Of a DNA stretch of 64,000 bases, positions 49,253 to 59,904 are shown piece after piece (the first letter of the stretch is position 1; each line of letters begins with the position of its first letter). The translations under genes were made by a program, and so were the position numbers. Source of the stretch: Pontederia crassipes (lineage: Eukaryota > Streptophyta > Magnoliopsida > Commelinales > Pontederiaceae); NCBI GenBank assembly GCA_030549335.1, contig CM060186.1, forward strand, positions 23,055,189-23,119,188, read 5' to 3'. The notes under the pieces were generated by a model that was not told the origin of the DNA, searched no databases, and worked only from the letters and a program-made list of their open reading frames with translations.

Positions 49253-49420
49253 GATGGGATTCACTTAACTGAGGCAGCTTACAAACTCATTGCTGACGGG
49301 TGGCTCAGATGTCCTTATGCCAATCCACCCATTGTTTAATCCAAGCATCGTCAACTCTGTGTGTGGTTAAAGCTTCTACGACTACGACTATCTATACCTA
49401 TACATCATACAAGCACCCTA
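49253..49420 (+). pseudogene. GDSL exon 5 tail, copy 2
   Basis: It reads '[19 protein letters not shown]', then a Gly-to-Cys change, 'PYANPPIV' and a stop, followed by the GDSL 3' flank to 'catacaagcacc'. At that point it jumps to LTR-A, skipping the protease fragment present in unit 1. Only the last 30 or so codons are present. Confidence 0.92.
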
Positions 49421-49907
49421 TTTTTTAAGCTTCCTAATAAAGTACCATACACCTTAAAAGTATAAAACCCTCGGTCCCTCACGTAAGCTCTTATTTCCCT
49501 CCTCCAACACCTCCTGCCGGCAGCAAAGGAGCTCCTCTCCCCATCCCACATTCTCTCTCTGCTACTCACACCCTCTCTTCTTTTAGCTCTCCTCCCACAC
49601 GAGTAGAGCAGCCAAGCCACCCACCTCTCTCCTTCACACTCTCTCTCACAGCACCTCTCTCTCCTTCCCTCTCTCCCTCAAATCTCACAATAGTAGCTAA
49701 GATGGGATTCTGGAATAAAGGAAGAAAGGAGGAAGAAGAGAAGAAAAAGAGAAAAGAAAGAAGAAAAAGAAGAAATTAGGAGAATTTTAACATAAACCCA
49801 AAAGGTACGTTGAGGGGATTGAAATTCTCTTAGTTACACTTAATGATATATTGATGTATGAATTAAGAATTTCAAGATCAAACTAGGTTATGTTAATGCA
49901 TGATTAG
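49421..49907 (+). repeat. LTR-A copy in unit 2
   Basis: It includes the TATA-like 'aaagtataaaaccc', a CT-rich leader, a GA-rich run (49715-49775) and 'aggtacgttgaggggatt'. Here the leader occurs once, without the duplication seen around the copia element. The open frame at 49405-49620 (minus) is a by-product. Confidence 0.7.
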
Positions 49908-52900
49908 TGTAAAACCCCAAAGTTTACCATCAAATTGCCAAGGACAATTTGGTCGTGTTAGTCCGTTCGTCATCGCATAATCATAAAATAATATGATTTT
50001 GAATTAAATAAGCAGAAGCATAAAATTATTAAATAGAATAAAACAATTATTCAATAAAATGTGAAATCAAAATTATTATTATATAATTAAAACATCTCTA
50101 AACATCATCACTAATAACAATTAAAACATCTCTTTAAAAACATTGTCAAAAGACTCTAGAATATAATGACTAAACATCCTAAACCAGTGTGCAATCCTTA
50201 GTATCATGAGCTAAGTCGCCATCCATCTAAATCATTGTGCACCTGCACGGATCCAAAATGTAGAGATTACCCTATTATAGTATGTAAAGGTCATGCATGT
50301 GATGATATGATCATATACAGAATACTACATGATATGCATAATCATCTTATATAAAAAAAATAAACAATATGCATGCCATGTCTTAACATATGAACTACAC
50401 GTCCTTCATTCATTCATTTCTATCATCATGCGATAAATAAAAGCATCGAAATATGTCGTCAATTCATCGTACATATAGTATGGACATTCATACATTCATA
50501 CATTCAATTCATAGGTATATAAGTGTAGTACACTTACCATAACCATTGTCTCAATAATTTTACTCAGGGTTGCTTTATAATCCTTTCGAACTTCCACTTG
50601 CATAGGATATCATTCTATTCGATCGATCATTGGCCCTTTTCATTAGGTTACATCTTCCGATAGTTGAGATTTATGTAGTTGTCCTCTCAATATGCTATCT
50701 ATGCCGTTGAAACAGTGCTCTCCTCTCACCCGAATGTGACATCAAAATGCCAACATAGTTACTGATGTATGTAACGATCATTGTAGACTCCCGTCCGAGG
50801 ACGACATCAGAATGCATACACCGTTTCCATGATCATTTCGAACAAATATCTGATAAGGGTCAGTCGACATATAACATCATCCACAATTGGGTTCATTATG
50901 CTTTATAATCAACAAACATTTACGTCGCTCAATCTTTATATTTTAACCTAATTACGTTGGGAACATGCATTTTATGTGTATCTAGGTTCTTATACAATCA
51001 TCAAGCATCAATACCTATTATTAATACCTTGAAAATAACTTTTCAAAATACTATATAAGGCTTATACACGGTCCACTACAAGAAAAACGTTGATTACCGA
51101 CGGTCCAGACCGTCGGTAATCAGCTCGAAAACCGTCGATAACATAATTACCGACGCTTTTTTAGTCAGAATCGATCCATCAAAAAAATGCTCGTCGCAAA
51201 TCGATTTGCGACAGTTGAAAAAAATTTGTTGAAAATATCGATGGTCAGAACCGTCGGAAATGTCCCCGGCGGTTCGAACCGTCGAAATTTCCGACGGTTG
51301 CAACCGTCAGAAAAGGCCGGCGGTTCGAACCGTCGATTTTTCGGCGATCGCAGCCGTCGCATATAATTTTTTAAATATAAATAAAATTAGCCGATCCGGG
51401 CCGCTGGCGCCCGATCCGGGCCGCTGGGGCCGGATCCAGCCGCCAGGCGGTAGATCCGGCCGCTGGGGGCCGGATCCGGCCGCTGGGGGCCGGATCCAGC
51501 CGCTGGTGGTTGGATCCGGCCCGAAGCGACCGCCTGGCGGTCTGGGCCGGAGAGAGAGAGCCGGCGAGAGACGGTCACCGGCGGTCGATGACGTCCGGTA
51601 GAGGCTCGCCGGCTGGGAGAGGAAGAGGGAGAGAGAGAGGAGAGGAGGGAGAGTGGCCGGCAGAGGGAGATAGAAGAGGAGGGAGAGAGAGAGAGGAGAG
51701 GAGGGTGAGAGTAGAGGAAGGAGAGGAGAAAATATAAATATTGGATTTCGAACGACGAGAAAGCGGAAAAATGGAAAGAAAAGCGGGATAACAAAATTTT
51801 AATTACCGACGGTTCTAGCCATCGAAAATGCATATATTAATTATTTTTAAAGTTACCGACGATTGTGACCGTCATAAATATTTAATTATAAAAATATTAA
51901 ATATATGTTATTATTATATATTTACCGACGGTTACGAACCGTCGGAAATTGCGGCGATTTTTGCGACGGATGGATATCCGTCGAAAATATCGACGTTCCT
52001 AATCGTCGAGAAATTAAATAATAATATAAAAATTACATAATTTATTTTTTTTCATTTCTGACGATCGTAACCGTCAAAAAATCCGTCGAAAAAATTAAAT
52101 AATAATATAACAAATTACATAATTTATTTTTTCATTTTTGACGGTCGCGACCGTCAGAAATTGCGACGGATATATATCCGTCGAAAATATCGACGTTCCT
52201 AATTGTCGAAAAATTAAATAATAATATAAAAAATTACATAATTTAATTTTTTCATTTCCGACGATTGTAACCATCGGAAAATCCATCAGAAAAATTAAAT
52301 AATAATATAACAAATTACATAATTTATTTTTTCATTTCCGACGGTGGTTACCGTCGAAAAATCCATCGGAAATTGCGACGGATGGATATCCGTCGGAAAT
52401 ATTGACGTTCCTAAACGTCAGAAAATTAAATAATAATAGAAATCATTTTCGATAGTCATAATCGTCGAAAATTCCGTCGGAAATGAAACCGTCAAAAAAT
52501 CCGTCGCAAATTGCGACGGATTTAGAACCGTCGGAAATTGCCCGTCGGAAAATCGCGATTTTCTTGTAGTGGTCACGGCCATGACACAGGTTATCACGGT
52601 CGTGACAGAACCCTGAATTTTTTTTTGTCACAATCGTGCATGGAGTCTATCATGGGAGTGACAGAAGCCCAATTTTTGACGGATTTCGGCCATTCTATCA
52701 CGGACGTGATGGGAGGCGTCATCAATGACAGAACGCTAGGGTTTCGTCGCCAGCCCCATTTTTACACGATATTCAATCTAGATTCGAGGAAAAACATTAT
52801 ACAACATCATGAATCATCACAGGCATAATTTCCAGACATTACAAGATCAAAAGAACCTCGGAAAACATATTAAAATATGAATTTCTAAAATCTAGGATTC

Positions 52901-53296
52901 ATCCCTAAATCATGACGATGAAGAACATGAACCATATAATAGATCTAATCCTAATTTCCTTTCCATGAAATAAATCCATTGATTTCAACAACCCTCATCA
53001 TAATCCAATGTGAAAAGAATAGAGTCCTCAAACTCTCAATCCATTATAGGAAGAACATTGAGAGAGGAGACAGGATTTGAATTCCCTTTACATATCTTGA
53101 TTTTAGATCTTCCTCCTCTTTCTTCCTCTTCTTCTTCTTTCTCCCTGATCTTCTCTTTCTCCTTCCTCAAGCTCTAACCGTCAAGATATGGAGAAAAGAA
53201 GTAAAGAGAGAGAATATTAGGCTTTATGTAGGGGAGATCATGAGAGTTTGGACAAAAAGTCCAAATTACCCTTAATGGAAAATCTGGGGTATTACA
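49908..53296 (-). repeat. LTR-B copy 2, interrupted by a CACTA element
   Basis: On the plus strand it runs from 'tgtaaaaccccaaag' to 'ctggggtattaca', so the ends are inverted over about ten bases. It is about 1.89 kb after removing the CACTA element at 51074-52571. Immediately beyond 53296, in the direction of minus-strand pol, lies 'aagggggtagaa' (minus strand), a polypurine tract. LTR-B is therefore the 3' LTR of the minus-strand gypsy element whose pol is at 53429-54320. Confidence 0.85.
51074..52571. mobile_element. Non-autonomous CACTA element 1, 1498 bp
   Basis: It starts 'cactacaagaaaaacg' and ends 'cgcgattttcttgtagtg', with GTC on both sides (51071-51073 and 52572-52574), the 3-bp target duplication of CACTA elements. 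The interior has a subterminal 'accgacggtccagaccgtcggt' motif region, a GC-rich block (51390-51560) of 'gccggatccggccgctggg' units, a GA-rich run (51610-51730) and then A/T-rich DNA studded with 'ccgacggt' and 'accgtcgg' palindromes. There is no transposase. LTR-B copy 1 at 48013-48030 is the empty site. Confidence 0.93.
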
Positions 53297-54326
53297 TTCT
53301 ACCCCCTTAAAAGAAAATTTCTTCTCGAATTTTATACATAATAAAGAATACTTATCAAATAGTTTTGGAAACTGTTCTTTTATTTCTTCCTCTAATTCCC
53401 ATGTCGCTTCAGTTTCATTATGGTGCTTTCATGCAATTTTCACCATTTTCACCACTTTATTTCTGAAACGACGCTCTACATACTCTAGTATCTCTATAGG
53501 ATACTCTTCACAGGTGAGGTCTTTTTTTATGATTGACTCTTCAATTACCACATGTGAACTGCCATATATGTATTTGCAAAGTATGGACACATAAAAAACA
53601 TTGTGGATTTTGACATATGAAGGAGGCAATGCCAACTTGTATGTTCCTTCTCTCACCTTTTTCAGAATCTCAAATGGGCCTATGTACCTAGGAGTCAGCT
53701 TGCCCCCTCTGCTGAACCTCATGACTCCTTTGGCAGGAGATACCTTCGGCAACACATGATCTCCAACTTAGTAGATTTGCTCTCTTCTTTTCTTATCTGC
53801 ATAACTTTTCTAATGGCTCTGAGCTGCCATCATTATTTCTTTTATCAAATCCACCTTCTCTGCATACTTTTCTACTAGTTCAGGTCTTAGTAGCCTTCCT
53901 TCACCAACAGCACTCCTAACATCTGGGAGACCTGCAAGTTCTTCCATACAGTGCTTCAAATAGAACTATCTTTAATGGTGGAATGGTAACTATTGTTGTA
54001 GGCAAACTCAGCTAGAGTGAGATGGTCATCCTAGCTGCTTGTCAATCAATACCACATGCTCTAAATATGTCTTCCAAAGTCTAGATTGTCCTTTCGCTTT
54101 GTCCATCACTCTAAGGGTGAAATGCAGTACTGTAGTGTAATCTTGTACCAAATGCATGCTGCAACCCTCTTTAGAACCTTGCTGTAAATCTTGGCTCTCA
54201 ATCCGATACTATGAAAACATGAATTCTATTTAATCAGATAATCTCATCAACATATAATCTCATCATACTTGCAGCTGACTGTCTCACATTGTGAAGTAAG
54301 AAGTGAGCTGACTTGTTTAGTTAATT
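53297..54326 (-). pseudogene. gypsy integrase/pol fragment, copy 2
   Basis: An open frame on the minus strand (53755-53429) reads 'SPAKGVMRFSRGGKLTPRYI', 'GPFEILKKVREG', 'LALPPSYVKIHNVFYVSIL', the integrase C-terminus, and continues into a chromodomain-like tail. Upstream on the minus strand are 'AEKVDLIKEIMMAAQSH' (about 53860) and 'FAYNNSYHST' (about 54005), in shifted frames. The fragment stops at about 54326, where GDSL exon 5 sequence starts, at the same point as copy 1. Confidence 0.88.
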
Positions 54327-54400
54327 AGGATGGGATTCACTTAACTAAGGCGACTTACAAACTCATTGCCGATGGGTGGCTCAGAGGACCTTATGCCAAT
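54327..54400 (+). pseudogene. GDSL exon 5 tail, copy 3, split by CACTA element 2
   Basis: It reads '[20 protein letters not shown]' and stops at 'ccttatgccaat', where CACTA element 2 is inserted. The remaining codons and 3' flank resume at 56271. Two conserved residues after the catalytic His have changed (Glu to Lys, Ala to Thr). Confidence 0.92.
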
Positions 54401-56267
54401 CACTACTAGAAAACGCGGATTACCGACGGTCCGGACCGTCGGTAATCAGCTCGAAAACCGTCAGTAACGCAATTACCGATAGTTTTTCAGTCGGAATCGA
54501 TCCGTCGGAAAAATGCTCGTCGCAAATGGATTTGCGAAGGCTCAAAAAAATCCGTTGCAAATATCAACGGTTCTGGCCGTCGGAAAAGTCCCCGGCGGTT
54601 CGACCCGTCGAAATTTTCCGACGGTTGCAACTGCCGGAAAAGTGCCCGGCGGCTAGAACCGTCGATATTTCCGACGGTTGCAACCGCCGGAAAAGGCCGG
54701 CGGTTCGAACCGTCGATATTTCCGACGGTTGCAACCGCCGGAAAAGGTCGGCGGTTCGAACCGTCGCAACTTTTCGACGGTCGCAACTGTCGAAACTTTG
54801 GACGGACGTCGCAACCGTCGATCTTTAGACGGTCGCAACCGTCGCAAATAATTTTTTAAATATAAAAAAATTTGCGGCCGGATCCGGCCGCTGGAGGTCG
54901 GAGGCCGGATCCGACCGCCTAGCGGCCGATCCGGCCGCTGGAGGCCGGATCCGAACGACCACGGCCGGTCGACAGCAGAGAGAGAGAGAGACGCCGGCGC
55001 GGAGCGGGAGAGAGAGAGATACGCCGGCGCGGGAGAGGGTCGCCGGCGTCCGGCATGGGAGGGTCGCCGGCGTCCGGCGTGGGATGGTCGCCGACGTCCG
55101 ACGGGCGGGAGGGGTGCTCGCGGCCGGGAGAGAGAGAGAGGAGAGGAGGGAGAGAGAGAGGAGTGGAGGGAGGAGGGAGAGAGAGAAGAGGGAAGAGGGA
55201 GAAAGAAAAGATGGATGAGGAATATATATAAAGGGAAAAAGTGGAAAGAAAGCAGGAAAATGAAAAAAAAGCGGGATAACGAAATTTTAATTACCGACGG
55301 TTGCGGCCGTCGAAAACGTAAATATTAAATATTTTTATAATTATCGACGATTATGACCGTCGAAAATATATTTAGTTATATATAATATTTATTTTTTATT
55401 TTACCGACGGTTTTGACCGTCGGTAATTGCGACGGATTTTGCGACGGTTGGATATCCGTCGGAAATATCGACGGTCCTAATCGTCAAAAAATTAAATAAT
55501 AATATAATAAATTATATAATAAATTTTTTATTTCCGACGGTCTTGAGCGTCAGAAAATCCGTCGAAAACATTTAATAATAATATAAAAATACATAATTTA
55601 ATTTTTTTATTTCCGACGGTCATAACCGCCGGAAAAGTCGTCAGAAATTGCGATGGTTGGATATCCGTCGGAAATATCGACGGTCCTAATCGTCGAAAAA
55701 TTAAATAATAATATAATTAATTATATAATTAATTTTTTTATTTCCGACGGTCTTGACCGTCGGAAAATCCGTCGAAAACATTTAATAATAATATAAAAAA
55801 TACATAATTTATTTTTTTATTTCCGACGGTCATAACCGTCGGAAAAGTCGTCGGAAATTGCGACGGTTGGATATCCGTCGAAAATATCGACGGTCCTAAT
55901 CGTCAAAAAATTAAATAATAATATAATAAATTATATAATTAATTTTTTTATTTCCGACGGTCTTGACCGTCGGAAAATCCGTCGAAAACATTTAATAATA
56001 ATATAAAAAATACATAATTTAATTTTTTTATTTCCGACGGTCATAACCGTCGGAAAAGTCGTCGGAAATTGCGACGGTTGGATATCCGTCGGAAATATCG
56101 ACGGTCCTAATCGTCGAAAAATTAAATAATAATATAAATTATTTCCGACGGTCATGACCGTCGAAAAATCCATCGAAAACGGAATCGTCGAAAAATCCGT
56201 CGCAAATTACGACGGATTTAGAACCGTCGGAAATTATCCGTCGAAAAATCGCGATTTTCTTGTAGTG
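54401..56267. mobile_element. Non-autonomous CACTA element 2, 1867 bp
   Basis: It starts 'cactactagaaaacgcgg' and ends 'gcgattttcttgtagtg', with AAT on both sides (54398-54400 and 56268-56270). It shares its layout with element 1: subterminal 'accgacggtccggaccgtcggt', a GC-rich block (54875-54975), a GA-rich run (54975-55200) and then palindrome-rich A/T DNA. Here a unit of about 208 bp is repeated three times (starts near 55530, 55738, 55949). The GDSL gene at 34965-34979 is the empty site. The open frames at 54376-54828 and on the minus strand come from the palindromes. Confidence 0.94.
55420..56130. repeat. Tandem repeat of about 208 bp in CACTA element 2
   Basis: Each unit has 'tttccgacggtcttgaccgt', 'aaatccgtcgaaaacattta', 'tttccgacggtcataaccgt' and 'gttggatatccgtcggaaat' in the same order. 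Three nearly complete copies are present. CACTA element 1 has a comparable but more diverged array at 51950-52440. Confidence 0.88.
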
Positions 56268-56640
56268 AATCCACCCATTATTTAATCCAAGCATCATCAA
56301 CTCTGCGTGTGGTCACAGCTTCTACGACTACGACTATACCTATACATCATACAGGCATCTTCTATAGCTTCTTATAATTAACTATAACCACATGCTTTGT
56401 GAACATGATTCATCAAGAACTGTATCATTTCTGTAATAACTGTGAAGTCGGATATGTTTCGAACTTTTAAGGACATCATTTGATATAAACATTAGGTGAG
56501 TGGTTTAATATTTTCCTTATACTAATGCTTTATTACAATTGACGTACCACAAAAAGCATCATGCAGATCACAATAAAAAAACCAATTTAGTCCAAAATAC
56601 AAACATTTATTTAAAACAAAAGTGTACAACACAGGCCAAT
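56268..56640. other. GDSL stop and 3' flank copy 3, spacer to the protease
   Basis: 'ccacccattatttaatcc' resumes the GDSL tail after the CACTA element. The following 350 bases match 34995-35340, including the stretch before the protease 3' end. This preserves the original convergent GDSL-protease spacing. Confidence 0.88.
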
Positions 56641-56756
56641 TACACTTCAGAACACCCTGCTGACATAAGACCTCGCTTCTGGCAATTTATTACACCAAGT
56701 CAAACTTTAATCTAAGCATCTGCCAGCTTCATAGTGTCTGCTGCTGCTTCTTTCCC

Positions 56757-57871
56757 TCAAGCAACTGGATAGCAAGGATACATAGCAATGCCACAGAGTC
56801 CTTGAGGTGTGTCAACGTCCTTCTTCATGTATATGTATCCACCAACGCCCCATGACGGACCCCAAGAGTTTTTCACTAACCAATAGTTTTTCCCTGAGCT
56901 CGAACCATAGCCTATGATAGTGACTGCATGGTCCAGAGAAGTACCACAAGAACCTGAGAATACTCCGCTCTTATAAAACTAGAAATGGGATCCTCCGGCT
57001 GCTGCGTCTATGGAGACGGTTATCGGCTGTCTGGCCACGGCGACCATGAGCGCCGTCTCGTTGTTCTGTGTCACGGAACCATAGCCAGTTATGATTGCGG
57101 CGGGAGGTTTAACGAGGTCCGTTCGACATGTTCCTTTGACAGCCTTGTAACGATACTTGGCCTCTGTGGTCAGACCGCCGTAGTAAGTGATGTAGTAGAA
57201 AGCCCTCAGCGGGTTTCCTCGGTTGCACCCCGCCTCGTAGGAGTCGCAGACAATAAGCTGCTGCTCCGACAAGGATATCAAAGTGTTCTTTTTTATCTTA
57301 ATGATTCCCTCCACTGCGGTGACCACAGCGGACGCCCAAGCAGCTCCTGTTTATGTTCCGATGATGTGAGAAATCTTAATTACGTTTGTTTCTCTTCCGT
57401 GATTGCTGCACATAATCAAAATAGCATTCAACGTATATGCTTACCGCAGTTGCCCTGGTTCTTGACGGGCGTTATTGCACCATAATTCCGCCAGTCGATG
57501 CTTGTAGGAACGTACACGTTGACCTCGTCCTTAAACTCGGCAGCTCCGTCCTGATTTGGATAAGGTATCTGAGAGCGGCTCGTGTATGAGGCCACGAACT
57601 CTTGTTTGGTCAGGTCTGCGAACTGGTTAACGCCAAGCTCGTAAGAGTGATCTCTGGCCCTGTTGAAGGACTCAATGTACTGCACGTTGTCCCTGAACAC
57701 CTCATAGCGACGCTGCCTCTCCTGGGCGTCCTTGTAGACGCGCCCGTACTGAGCCATCCACTACTCATGCCTGCGGGCCATGCTCACATCATATATGTAT
57801 TCCAACGCAGAAGCGCGACTCCATAGGCTCAGAACAAGAAGAAACAGAATCAAGGAAGGTAGAGTTGCCAT
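56757..57871 (-). pseudogene. Cysteine protease (papain family C1A, SAG39-like), full length but inactivated
   Basis: Exon 1 is 57871-57445, the intron (GT...AG, 98 bases) is 57444-57347 and exon 2 is 57346-56757, totalling 339 codons including the stop. A signal peptide (residues 1-23, 'LILFLLVLSLWS') is followed by an inhibitor propeptide with ERFNIN spacing ('RRYEVFRDNVQYIESFN') and the mature start 'VPTSIDWRNYGAITPVKNQG'. The catalytic His lies in '[11 protein letters not shown]' and Asn in 'VKNSWG'. The active-site stretch reads 'GNCGAAWAS' where the family has CGSCWAF, so the nucleophilic Cys is missing. Stops fall at codon 37 (57761-57763, in 'RHE*WM') and codon 265 (56979-56981, in 'HF*FYKSG'). 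Each sits where the family commonly has Gln, so CAG to TAG is likely. Functional relatives degrade protein in vacuoles or secretory compartments, often during senescence; this copy cannot make active enzyme. Confidence 0.92.
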
Positions 57872-59400
57872 TGAATCTGTGGACTTGGAGGATATATTGC
57901 AACTCGATCTTTAGTACTATAAGTTTCTGTGTTATATTAGTTGCTTGAATGAAAATTGAAAGGTTTAATGGTTGACGCAATCTGCAAGGTTCCACGGTAT
58001 CACAGTGTAAACCATGAGCTCAAACGGTCTGGTCATGACTTGCAGAACTACGCAATGCGCAAATGACATCAGAGTTAACAAATGAAATTAATTTGGACTG
58101 TTCTCAAGATGTAACCTCAATTAATAATAATATAATTCTAAAATACGCTCATGCAACATATATGAAATCCACATATGTCAAAATTGAAACATTATATTAT
58201 TTGATTATGATAGCAATCTATAGTTGTCACAACAATTGCACCAGACTCATATTTTAAATTAATATGGTTGTACAACAAAAAAAGGAGGTATCTTTAACAT
58301 CTTCTACCTTCTCCATTGTTTGGGCTCCGCAAGAGGATTTTGGAGGGGGGGCAAGGAGGTTCTTATCACGTGGAGTACAGGAAGGAGGAGGAACTGCTTA
58401 GGCTCAGAGGAACACAAAGGACAATAAAAAATGACAAAAAAAGTGTGATTTTCGGGTCCTACGTCATATGATATTTCATATAGCTATACATGTCCTAAGA
58501 ATCATTTTGGGCAATTGGTAGGACAAATGCCTATGATTCAGCTCTATGAATAGCATGCTTTCATGATTATTTAGATGGTTCCTTGGATGTCTCATATGCT
58601 GAAATTTATGCCCAGGTGTGTCTTGATTTGATCTGTGAGTGATGGTATGTTTGATTGAGTTTTAAGCATGCTTAGGGTCTATTTCAAAAGCTATGGGTTC
58701 ATTTCATAATGTTCTTTAATTGGAATTTTTTATTTGCCAACTCCAATTTCTGAGAAGCTCAACTAATCCAGAAAGGTTGCACCGCATCACGTACTTGACA
58801 ATAGTTAGAGAGACTCTTAATAAAAATTTTCTACATTCACAAGGACTCAAACTCGAGATCCTACTTAAACGAAGAGGAGCTACTTACTACTCCATCCCAA
58901 CCTCTATTGTTCTTTAATCGAAAACTTAGAAATATCTTTTTGGCACTAAGAGACTATGTATGAAATTGAATACAGAACTATTATTTATGTTTTAATGATT
59001 CTCTAGAACAATGATCGGACTATTAAAATCTCTATTGTAAATGATCCTTAAGAAAACATTATGGACTAGGAATTGATAGATGTATATAATAGAAGTTTCT
59101 ATTGCTTTGAACTAGACTTGATGATGAGATGGATATAAAGATGGTTACATATGGCCTCTGAATATTGTATTGTGTTAGGAATATTATTTTTATGTATGTT
59201 TAGGAATGTTTGCATTTGGAAAACTGATTGAAATTTTAAAGACTTCACAATGACATGTAGTTCTGCCAAGGAGAAATGGATGACCAGTCTTATGAATGGA
59301 TGTCCGTTCCAAAATAGTAAATAACTATTATCATTACCGAATGATCAATCTATTTAATTAATAAGCATCCGCTATAATACATCGGTAGAATTTCTTGCGT
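57872..59400. other. Unassigned intergenic DNA
   Basis: Includes the presumed old promoter of the protease copy just above 57871. No other gene is recognised; the frames at 58063-58257 and 58720-58917 lack support. Confidence 0.5.
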
Positions 59401-59419
59401 CTGAACTCATTGCCGAGAT

Positions 59420-59880
59420 TTGCACATGCAAAATACTAACAAGTATACTAGATCGAATCAAGTAATAAAGAGTAAGTAAGAGTTGTCATTCGCATGAGGA
59501 CTAGTGATTTATACCTTTTAACCTTAGTTAATTAATTGGGAGAAAATAAATTTTTGATTTAAAACAAAATAGATTTAAAGATGATGTCAATCTCAAATTT
59601 TCGAACCCATAAGTAATGAGAGAGAATTTAAATGGAGACCTTTAATTCCACCTTATCTCTTAATTAATAATAAAATCTTATTTAGTATTCAAATGATGGA
59701 AAGATCACCAAAAGTATAGATTTTGGTTACAACAACTTAACTATGCTAAATTAAGAATAGATAAAAGCAGCTAAACAAATCAACTTCGATTTACCTTAAT
59801 TAGGATGCTTTCACATGCAAATTTATGTTATTAATTACTAAACAAGTTAATTAAGCCTCAAACATATGATCGAATATTGA
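59420..59880. repeat. Fragment related to the outer solo LTR
   Basis: 'aacaagtatactagatcg' followed by 'aatcaagtaataaag' closely resembles 'agcaagtgcactagtcg' and 'tatcaagtaataaag' near the start of the solo LTR at 26606. Similarity then fades into A/T-rich sequence. No target duplication or ends could be set. Confidence 0.4.
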
Positions 59881-59904
59881 CTACAGTACAGCGAAACTCG
59901 GTCA

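Noticed and set aside
51074-56267. Regular short palindromic repeats resembling a CRISPR array or a transcription-factor array
   Set aside because: CACTA termini and 3-bp target duplications define these as transposons; repeat spacing is irregular and there are no cas genes.
56757-57871. Functional fruit-type cysteine protease (bromelain-like) gene
   Set aside because: Two nonsense codons and loss of the active-site Cys; sequence details such as 'GLCGIAM' and the C-terminal 'YPVA' fit SAG39-like enzymes at least as well as bromelain.
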